A stretch of DNA of 34,918 nt from assembly GCF_009377235.1 (NCBI RefSeq), contig NZ_VMNX01000085.1, forward strand, positions 1 to 34,918. The letters run 5' to 3'. Both the position numbers and the translations under genes were made by a program. Below, piece after piece: positions 28,644-34,918 of this stretch; within the stretch, counting starts at the first letter, position 1, and each line of letters opens with the position of its first letter. Source of the DNA: Streptomyces acidicola. GTDB taxonomy: Bacteria > Actinomycetota > Actinomycetes > Streptomycetales > Streptomycetaceae. The notes under the pieces were generated by a model. That model saw only the letters and a program-made list of their open reading frames with translations, did no database searches and was not told the DNA's origin.

Positions 28644-31316
28644 ATGGCGCGGGTGCGGTCGTCGAGGCGGCAGCTGATTCAGCAGCGCAGACGGCAGGCC
28701 TTCGTCGGGCGGGACGCCGAGCGTGCCGCCTTCCGTGACAATCTCGATCTCGCGCCCGACGCCGGGGCCGCACGGTTCCTGTTCCATGTGCACGGGAACG
28801 CAGGGGTCGGAAAGACTTTCCTGGTACGGGAGTTGGAGCAGATCGCCCGGGACCGCGGGGCGCTGACCGCGTACGCCGACGAGGCCGTGGGCAGCGTGCC
28901 CGAGGTCCTGGAGGCGATCAGCGCTCAGTGCGCGGCGCAAGGGCACCGTTTCAAGGAGCTGGACAGGCTGCTGGCCGTGCACCGTGAGCGGCGGTACGAG
29001 GCCGAGGTTGCTGCGCTCACCGCCGTACCCGACCCCCAGGCGGAGCCGTCGGTGGGCAGCACGGTTGTCGCGCGGGTGGCGGCGGCGGCGCTGGGTTACG
29101 TGCCGGTCGTCGGCCCGGTGGCCAGCGCCGGCGTGGACTCCGCCCAACTCGCCCGGGGTGTCGACCAGATGCGCACCGGGATCGGCACCCGCTTCCGCAA
29201 CCAGGAGGACGCCCGGCTGGTCCGGGAGCCCGAGCAGGTGCTGACACCGGTGCTGTTGAGGGAGGTGCGGGAGGCCGCCGCCAATGTCCCCTGGATCGTC
29301 CTGTTCCTCGACACGTACGAGCACACGGGTCCCGTCCTCGACCGCTGGCTGCACGATGTGCTGGCGGCCGACCGGTACGGGGACGTCCCGGACAACCTGG
29401 TCGTCGTCACCTCAGGGCAGTACCCCCTGGACACGGTTCGCTGGAGTGACGTCGCCGACTTCGTGACCGACCTGCCGCTGGGGCCCTTCACGGAGGCGGA
29501 GGCGCGCGGGCTGCTCGCGGACCGGGGGGTGGTGGCCGAGCCGGTCGTGGCGGAGGTGCTCCGGCTCACCGGCGGGCTTCCGGTCCTCGTGTCGACGCTC
29601 GCTCAGGCCCGGCCGGTGGACGTGGACGACATCGGCGACCCGAGCGTGACCGCCGTGGACCGCTTCCTGAAGTGGGAACAGGACCCGGTGCGCCGGGCAG
29701 CCGCACTGGCCTGCGCGTTCCCCCGGCAACTGGACGCCGACATCGTGCAGGTCGCTGTGCGGTGCGCGGACGACGAGACCGAGACGTTCTTCGAGTGGCT
29801 GCGAGGGTTGCCGTTCGTGAGCGATCGCGGGGACCGGGTGAAGTACCACGACCTCGTACGGGCGCCCATGCTGCGGTTGCAGCGGTACCGGTCCCCGCGG
29901 CAGTGGATCGCCCGGCACCGTCGCCTCGCCCAGGCGCTCGGGCGGTGGCGGGCCGAGATCGAGACGGAGCTCGGCGGCGAAGAGGCGGCCTGGGCGGACG
30001 AGTGGTGGCGACGGCTGCGGCTGGAGGAGTCGTACCACCGGTTGTGCGCCGGGCTGCGGACCGCGCCGGCGGACGTCCTGCGGGACTTCGTCGTGGCCTG
30101 CGACCAGGGCGAGGACGTGGCCCGGCGGTGGGTGGGGCTGCTGCGGGACGCGGGGGACGACACTGGGGCCCAGGGGCTGCGGGACTGGGCGGACGGGCTC
30201 GCCGGGGCGCTCGAACGGGGACGCGAGGCCGCCGCACTCGAACTGCTGCTGGAGCAGGCCGGCGAACTGCCCGAAGCACATCGCTCGACCTTCGACTGGA
30301 TGGACGAGGAACGAGAACGGGCGCGCACCCACGGATCGGCAGCACCGGCAGCACCAGCAGCACCCGAGGAACGCATCGAGTACGACAGGGTCGACCTGGA
30401 CGACCGCACCCTGGCCCTGGCCCATGCGGGGCGCGGCAAGGCCCTGCGCGGCGTCGGCGCGTACCGGCGGGCACTCGCGGAGTACGACCGGGCCCTCACC
30501 CTCGCCCCCGACCTCGCCCGCGCCCACCGTGGCAAGGCCCTCGCCCACGCCGACCTGGGCGACTACCGGACGGCGATCGACGCCCTGGACCGCGCGCTCG
30601 AACGGGAGCCGGGCCACGCCCGGAGCCTGTCCACACGCGGCGAGTACCACCGGATCCTGGGGCAGTACGACGAGGCGCTGGCCGACCTCGACAGGGCGAT
30701 CCGCCTCGACCCGGCCCGGGAGTTCACCTGGGCCTCCCGTGGAGCGACGTGGCTGCGCCTGGGCGACCTCGACCGGGCACTCGCGGACCTCGACCGGGCA
30801 CTGGAGCTGGAGCCCGACTACGCGTGGGCGCTGGTGCGCAGGGCCCGGGTGCTGCGCGGCCTCGGGGAGCCCACGCGCCAGATGGAGGACCTGGACCGCG
30901 CCGTCGTCCTGCAGCCGGACTGGGCCTGGGGCCTGTGCGAGCGCGGCGACGCCCTCCGCTCCGCCGGCCACCACCAGGCTGCCCTCACCGACTACGACCG
31001 CGCCCTGGAACTCGACCCCGCCTACGCGTCGGCCTACGCGAGCCGCGCCGTCTCACGGACCGCTCTGGGCCGTCACGCGGAGGCACTCGCGGATCTGGAC
31101 CGGGCCGTGGAGCTCAAGCCGCACTACGCCTGGGCCCTGAGCCGACGGGCGCTCGTCCACCTGGAACTGGGCGACCCGGCCCACGCGTTGGCCGACGCGG
31201 ACCGCTCCCTGAGCCTGCGCCCCGACGATCCCTTCGTGCAGGAGACCCACACCCGGGTGCACAACCACTCCGTCACCGGAGACGGTCGACATACCGGTCC
31301 GTCCCCGGCACCGTAG
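28644..31316 (+). CDS. P-loop (STAND-like) NTPase with C-terminal TPR array
   Basis: This 890-residue protein has a basic N-terminus, FVGRDAE at about residue 20, Walker A GNAGVGKT at 51-58 and Walker B IVLFLDTYEH. A sensor-like VVVTSGQYPL follows, then a winged-helix-like middle region and an Ala/Pro linker. About eight TPR units run from about residue 590 to 870 (YDRALTLAPDLARAHRGKAL is one). It looks like a STAND NTPase, a class used as signal sensors and in some antiphage systems. GGAGGA at 28635-28640 sets the ATG at 28644. Its end overlaps the convergent gene by 44 bases. The surrounding recombinase and toxin relics are compatible with a defence or mobile context, but the activity is unknown. 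Confidence 0.85.
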   Translation: MARVRSSRRQLIQQRRRQAFVGRDAERAAFRDNLDLAPDAGAARFLFHVHGNAGVGKTFLVRELEQIARDRGALTAYADEAVGSVPEVLEAISAQCAAQGHRFKELDRLLAVHRERRYEAEVAALTAVPDPQAEPSVGSTVVARVAAAALGYVPVVGPVASAGVDSAQLARGVDQMRTGIGTRFRNQEDARLVREPEQVLTPVLLREVREAAANVPWIVLFLDTYEHTGPVLDRWLHDVLAADRYGDVPDNLVVVTSGQYPLDTVRWSDVADFVTDLPLGPFTEAEARGLLADRGVVAEPVVAEVLRLTGGLPVLVSTLAQARPVDVDDIGDPSVTAVDRFLKWEQDPVRRAAALACAFPRQLDADIVQVAVRCADDETETFFEWLRGLPFVSDRGDRVKYHDLVRAPMLRLQRYRSPRQWIARHRRLAQALGRWRAEIETELGGEEAAWADEWWRRLRLEESYHRLCAGLRTAPADVLRDFVVACDQGEDVARRWVGLLRDAGDDTGAQGLRDWADGLAGALERGREAAALELLLEQAGELPEAHRSTFDWMDEERERARTHGSAAPAAPAAPEERIEYDRVDLDDRTLALAHAGRGKALRGVGAYRRALAEYDRALTLAPDLARAHRGKALAHADLGDYRTAIDALDRALEREPGHARSLSTRGEYHRILGQYDEALADLDRAIRLDPAREFTWASRGATWLRLGDLDRALADLDRALELEPDYAWALVRRARVLRGLGEPTRQMEDLDRAVVLQPDWAWGLCERGDALRSAGHHQAALTDYDRALELDPAYASAYASRAVSRTALGRHAEALADLDRAVELKPHYAWALSRRALVHLELGDPAHALADADRSLSLRPDDPFVQETHTRVHNHSVTGDGRHTGPSPAP

Positions 31317-32112
31317 GAATGAACGGCGCCACCAACTCGACCCTCCCGACGCCCGCTTCGGTCACGGCCTCGTCGAGCCCCGTGAAGTGCTCCTCCCAGC
31401 ACTCCCGTGGATCCGCCTCCAGGAACCACAGCAGCGTGAGCCGTGTGTCGGCGCCCTCGACCTGCTTGACGTACGACATGCGGTCGAGGGGGAGGGGGAC
31501 CGGGCGGAAGAGGGTGACCATGGCGGCCGGGGAGCCCGAGAGCCGCCTGGGCAGGTGGCGGGAGCGCAGCCACTCCAGGAGCTCGGCGCGTTCCGCCGGG
31601 CTGCCGGCGTCGATGACCTCCACCACCAGGCCCGCGTACGGGTGGTCGAGGGCGTGGAAGTCGCGCGGGCCGGCGGCGCCGTCGCGGTAGACCGTCGCCT
31701 CGTGGTCCTGGAAGGCCGTGAAGACGTGGGTACGGTCCTGGTAGACGCGGGCGTCGCGGTTGAGGCGCTTGTTGATGGCGACCGTCCACTTCATGTGGTC
31801 GTCGTAACGACCCGCGGTCACCCAGTAGACGGTGATGTAACAGCCCGCGGTGACCGGCTGCGCCACCGCCGACTTCTCGGGGTAGCGGAGGAGTTGGAGG
31901 TCCCTGGTCGCCACCCAGCGGCGGCCCGCGTACATCCAGGGCATCGCCATCGCGCCGGCGTAGTAGTGATCGTCCTCGTACCAGCGATTGTAGGCGTACT
32001 CGTGGCCCGGATGCGGCTCGACCATGGTGATCAGGGCGTGGCCGGGGTGGACGCCGTACGGGCCGACGGCCGCCAGTTCCGCGTACACCTCGCTGCGGGT
32101 CTCCTGGGACAT
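31273..32112 (-). CDS. unknown protein with two ferredoxin-like (EthD/Dabb-type) halves
   Basis: This 279-residue protein has no cysteine cluster or signal peptide. The N-terminal half contains EYAYNRWYEDDHYYAGAMAM, then MYAGRRWVATR. The C-terminal half contains ELLEWLRSRHLPRRLSGSPA. Both follow the strand-helix-strand style of dimeric alpha-beta-barrel proteins such as EthD, with the typical W/H-P and charged-helix positions. EthD-like proteins often help ring-cleaving or monooxygenase pathways or act as small isomerases. GGGGAG precedes the ATG at 32112. It is divergent from an SDR across the operator at 32192, and its 3' end overlaps the NTPase gene. It is probably an enzyme or accessory of the operator-linked pathway. 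Confidence 0.72.
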   Translation of the reverse strand: MSQETRSEVYAELAAVGPYGVHPGHALITMVEPHPGHEYAYNRWYEDDHYYAGAMAMPWMYAGRRWVATRDLQLLRYPEKSAVAQPVTAGCYITVYWVTAGRYDDHMKWTVAINKRLNRDARVYQDRTHVFTAFQDHEATVYRDGAAGPRDFHALDHPYAGLVVEVIDAGSPAERAELLEWLRSRHLPRRLSGSPAAMVTLFRPVPLPLDRMSYVKQVEGADTRLTLLWFLEADPRECWEEHFTGLDEAVTEAGVGRVELVAPFIPTVPGTDRYVDRLR

Positions 32113-32120
32113 GCTGCTCC

Positions 32121-32176
32121 CCTTCCGTCCGAAGCTTTCCGTCCGATGCCTTCCGCGCGATGCCTTCCGTGCGTGG
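32121..32176. repeat. 14-bp tandem repeat, four copies
   Basis: Units at 32121, 32135, 32149 and 32163 (CCTTCCGTCCGAAG and near copies) repeat exactly every 14 bases. They fill the leader upstream of the EthD-like gene on its strand, between the ribosome site and the operator at 32192. Confidence 0.9.
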
Positions 32177-32191
32177 CCGTGCCCACCTAAT

Positions 32192-32206
32192 CTGACGGGT
32201 CGTCAG
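32192..32206. promoter_or_regulatory. shared operator, copy 4 (CTGAC-N5-GTCAG)
   Basis: CTGACGGGTCGTCAG has perfect 6-base arms and a 3-base spacer. It lies 28 bases upstream of the SDR ATG and 79 upstream of the EthD-like ATG, in their divergent promoter region. It matches the sites at 6365 and 9472 base for base in both arms except one position at 9472. Confidence 0.7.
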
Positions 32207-32234
32207 TCGATCCGCCAGAGTCCGGGAGGCGCCC

Positions 32235-33020
32235 ATGTCACTGCTGGAGCGGAAGACCGTCGTGATCTCGGGGGTCGGGGCCGGGCTCGGGCAGCGGGTT
32301 GCCGCGGCCGTGGTGCGGGACGGGGGCAATGCCGTGCTGGGGGCGCGTACGGAGGCGAACCTCGCGAAGGTCGCGGCCGAGCTCGATCCCGGCGGGGCCC
32401 GTACGGCGTACCGCGCGACCGACATCACCGACGAAGCGCAGTGCGAGGCGCTCGCGGGGCTCGCGCGGGAGCGGTTCGGGGGGATCGACGCCGTGGTGCA
32501 CGTGGCGGCCTGGGACAGCTACTTCGGCGGGGTGGAGGATGCCGACTTCACCACTTGGCAGTCGGTCGTCGACGTCAACCTGCTGGGGACGCTGCGGATG
32601 ACGCGGGCCTGTCTGCCGGCGCTGAAGGAGCGGGGCGGTTCCGTCGTCATCATCGGGACGCAGTCGTCGGTGGCCGCTCCCTCGCAGGTGCGGCAGGCGG
32701 CGTACGCGGCGTCGAAGGGGGCGCTGACCAGCGCCATGTACTCGCTGGCGCGGGAGGTGGGCCCGCACCGGATACGGGTCAACACCGTGCAGCCGGGCTG
32801 GATGTGGGGGCCGCCCGTGGAGGCGTACGTCCAGTTCACCGCGCACACCGAGGGTGTGCCGGAGGCGGAGGTGCTGAAGCGGCTGACCGGGCGGATGGCG
32901 TTGCCCGACCTGGCTACGGACGGAGATGTGGCGGATGCGGTGGTTTTCCTGGCGTCGGACCGCGCTCGGGCCATCACCGGGCAGTCGTTGCTGGTCAACG
33001 CGGGTGAGGTGATGCGGTAG
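32235..33020 (+). CDS. SDR-family oxidoreductase
   Basis: This 261-residue short-chain dehydrogenase/reductase has the nucleotide motif SGVGAGLG at about residues 12-19, VHVAAW in place of NNAG, the catalytic Ser in GTQSSVA and the YAASK active site. The family end ITGQSLLVNAG is present. Arg in GARTEAN after the second strand favours NADP. It differs clearly in sequence from the SDR at 8617. GGGAGG precedes the ATG at 32235. Divergent transcription with the EthD-like gene across one operator suggests joint control, and the same operator links it to the catabolic operons at 6.4 and 9.5 kb. Confidence 0.9.
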   Translation: MSLLERKTVVISGVGAGLGQRVAAAVVRDGGNAVLGARTEANLAKVAAELDPGGARTAYRATDITDEAQCEALAGLARERFGGIDAVVHVAAWDSYFGGVEDADFTTWQSVVDVNLLGTLRMTRACLPALKERGGSVVIIGTQSSVAAPSQVRQAAYAASKGALTSAMYSLAREVGPHRIRVNTVQPGWMWGPPVEAYVQFTAHTEGVPEAEVLKRLTGRMALPDLATDGDVADAVVFLASDRARAITGQSLLVNAGEVMR

Positions 33021-33284
33021 GCCGTGACCGGATCACACGGGGTGACGGCCAAGTGGGTCAAGGATGTGAACCGAGGTCACCTCATAGAACCTTTTTACTG
33101 CCTCTTGACTGTTCGGGCCGTTGCCGTCGAAGTGTCCCCGATTCCAGGATGAGCGGGCACTTCGCGGCCGCCTTGGCATGCACGCGGCTGGTGTGGCCTG
33201 CTCTGGCCTGCGCATTTGGCCTGTTCCGGCGAAGTGCCGTGCACGACAGCACAGTTGACAGGGCGGATTCCCGGGAGGGAGCAC

Positions 33285-34841
33285 ATGAACGGTCTCGACT
33301 GGGCCGTGCTCATCGGCTACTTCGGAGTGATGGTCGCGATCGGTATCTGGTCGCACAAGCGGGTCGACAACGTCAGCGACTTCTTCACAGCCGGCGGGAA
33401 GATGCCCTGGTGGCTGTCCGGCATCTCGCACCACATGTCGGGTTACAGCGCGGTCATGTTCACCGGTTACGCGGGCATCGCCTACACCTACGGCGTCACG
33501 TCCTTCGTCACCTGGTCCTTCCCGATCGCGCTGGGCATCGCGATCGGGTCGAAGCTGTTCGCGCCGCGCATCAACCGGTTACGTTCCCGGCTGCATGTGG
33601 CGTCCCCGCTCGAGTACCTGAAGAACCGTTACAACCTGCCCACGCAGCAGGCGCTCGCCTGGTCCGGGATGCTGCTGAAGATCGTGGACGTCGGCGCGAA
33701 GTGGGCGGCCATCGCCACCCTGCTGTCCGTCTTCACCGGCATCTCCCTCAACCAGGGCATCCTCATCACCGGCGGCATCACGGCGATCTACTGCACGATC
33801 GGCGGCCTGTGGGCGGACGCGCTGACGGAACTGGGCCAGTTCGTCATCCAACTCCTCGCGGGCATCGCGATGTTCGTTGCCGTCGTCGCCAAACTCGGCG
33901 ACTACGGCGGCTTCTTCGGCGTCTGGGACGAGCCGGCGCTGCAGGGTCACGGCAAGCCGCTGGTCGGCCCGTACGGGACGGTCTTCCTGCTCGCCTTCCT
34001 CTTCATCAAGCTCTTCGAGTACAACGGCGGCATGCTCAACCAGGCCCAGCGCTACATGGCCACGGCGACGCCGAAGGAGGCCGAGCGCTCGGCGCGGCTG
34101 TCGGCGATCCTGTGGCTGGTCTGGCCGCTGGTGCTGTTCTTCCCCATGTGGATGTCGCCGCTGCTGGTGGAGTCGCAGAAGCCGGACGGTTCGGACTCGT
34201 ACGCCCTGATGACCGAACAGCTCATCCCGCACGGTCTGCTGGGCCTGGTCATCGTCGGCTTCTTCTCCCACACGATGGCCATGTGCTCCTCCGACGCCAA
34301 CGCCATCGCCGCCGTCTTCACAAGGGACTGCGCACCCGTGCTCTCGGCGAGGGCGCGGGCGTGGAGTCAGCGTTCGGGGCTGATCGCGGCCCGGATCGCG
34401 ACGGTCGTCTTCCTCGGGCTGTCCATGGCGGCGGCGACCCAGGTCAACTCGCCGACGTTCAAGGACATCATCACGGTCGTGATCAAGTGGGTCGCGGGCC
34501 TGATGGGGCCGATGGCCATCCCCATGATGCTCGGACTGCTCCGCCCGTTCCGCCGCTCCGGTCCTACGGCGGCGCTGACCAGCTGGGCCTGCGGACTGTT
34601 CGCCTTCTGGCTGGTCAACTACCCCATCAGCTGGAACATCGACGGGGGCGTCCCCCTCCAGTACCAGGTGTCCGTCCCGCTGGCCGTGTCCCTCGTCCTG
34701 TACATCCTCATCGGCTTCCTCAAGCCCGAGGACACGCCGGAGCGGCTGGCGATCATCGAGCAGATCAACTCGGACGGCGACGGGGCCGCTGCGGTGGCGG
34801 CGCCGGGGTCGAAGGACGCGTCGAGTCCGTCGGGTGTGTGA
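33285..34841 (+). CDS. sodium:solute symporter family protein
   Basis: This 518-residue membrane protein belongs to the SSS (SLC5-like) family. About 12-13 hydrophobic segments begin with LDWAVLIGYFGVMVAIGIW. The conserved DFFTAGGKMPWWLSGISHHM segment follows the first helix, and ASPLEYLKNRYN lies in a cytoplasmic loop. The C-terminal 35 residues are hydrophilic. It would take up a sugar, carboxylate or amino acid with sodium. GGGAGGGAG at 33272-33281 sets the ATG at 33285. It lies 264 bases after the SDR and has no copy of the shared operator upstream, so its link to that regulon is only by position. A large hairpin ends the transcript. Confidence 0.92.
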   Translation: MNGLDWAVLIGYFGVMVAIGIWSHKRVDNVSDFFTAGGKMPWWLSGISHHMSGYSAVMFTGYAGIAYTYGVTSFVTWSFPIALGIAIGSKLFAPRINRLRSRLHVASPLEYLKNRYNLPTQQALAWSGMLLKIVDVGAKWAAIATLLSVFTGISLNQGILITGGITAIYCTIGGLWADALTELGQFVIQLLAGIAMFVAVVAKLGDYGGFFGVWDEPALQGHGKPLVGPYGTVFLLAFLFIKLFEYNGGMLNQAQRYMATATPKEAERSARLSAILWLVWPLVLFFPMWMSPLLVESQKPDGSDSYALMTEQLIPHGLLGLVIVGFFSHTMAMCSSDANAIAAVFTRDCAPVLSARARAWSQRSGLIAARIATVVFLGLSMAAATQVNSPTFKDIITVVIKWVAGLMGPMAIPMMLGLLRPFRRSGPTAALTSWACGLFAFWLVNYPISWNIDGGVPLQYQVSVPLAVSLVLYILIGFLKPEDTPERLAIIEQINSDGDGAAAVAAPGSKDASSPSGV

Positions 34842-34847
34842 GGAACC

Positions 34848-34894
34848 CTCAAACGCCGGAGGGGCTGGAAAATCCAGCCCCTCCGGCGTTTGAG
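34848..34894 (+). terminator. perfect 22-bp hairpin, dispersed Streptomyces repeat
   Basis: CTCAAACGCCGGAGG (with seven further bases to 34869) is followed by a 3-base loop (AAA) and its exact reverse complement (34873-34894). It starts 6 bases after the symporter stop. I recognise this sequence, followed by AGGAGCGGGG and a GGGCGGAGC block, as a widespread Streptomyces terminator-like repeat. Confidence 0.9.
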
Positions 34895-34918
34895 GAGCGG
34901 GGGTCCAGGGGGCGGAGC

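Overview
The window is high-GC actinobacterial chromosome, almost certainly Streptomyces or a close relative. The evidence is the strong G/C third-position bias, frequent GTG/TTG starts, a WhiJ-type XRE/DUF397/HATPase regulator set, an AfsR/SARP regulator, F420 enzymology (FO synthase fbiC, luciferase-like and Ddn-like proteins), and two dispersed intergenic hairpin sequences familiar from many Streptomyces genomes. I cannot name a species. No tRNA, rRNA, CRISPR array or complete insertion sequence was seen.

Layout. 1-3000: a developmental-regulator-like locus with an XRE regulator overlapping a DUF397 gene, a divergent pair (small unknown protein and HATPase), and a 92-aa protein made of five DTNMP repeats at an exact 48-bp period. 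3005-6106: a large AfsR/SARP-type regulator with a simple-sequence linker. 6401-14056: two tandem same-strand operons of a catabolic type: amidohydrolase, LLM oxidoreductase and SDR; then LLM oxidoreductase, D-aminoacylase-like amidohydrolase and aldehyde dehydrogenase. 14083-18000: methyltransferase, small secreted protein, Ddn-like reductase, endonuclease/phosphatase-fold enzyme and AraC regulator. 18145-19429: an M23 peptidase and an amidase, neither with a signal peptide, resembling phage lysins. 19602-24566: secreted PHP-fold hydrolase, fbiC and a DUF2165 membrane protein. 24854-26548: secreted nuclease-like protein with PKD and lamin-tail domains. 26875-28490: a decayed patch with an N-terminally damaged tyrosine recombinase, a DUF6247-like gene and a frameshifted toxin-like partner. 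28644-31316: a P-loop NTPase with TPR repeats. 31273-33020: a divergent pair (double ferredoxin-fold protein and SDR). 33285-34841: a sodium:solute symporter followed by a strong hairpin.

How the genes work together. The main result is a repeated 15-bp palindrome, CTGAC-N5-GTCAG. It occurs upstream of the first amidohydrolase (6365), twice before the second LLM operon (9407 and 9472) and in the divergent promoter region at 32192. This ties eight enzyme or accessory genes at two places 18 kb apart into one candidate regulon, probably under a TetR-type repressor that is not encoded in the window. The enzymes (two LLM oxidoreductases likely to use F420 or FMN, two amidohydrolases, two SDRs, an ALDH and an EthD-like protein) suggest breakdown of a cyclic or amide-containing compound. 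The substrate is unknown. fbiC, elsewhere in the window, makes the deazaflavin core of F420, but nothing in the sequence shows that it is co-regulated.
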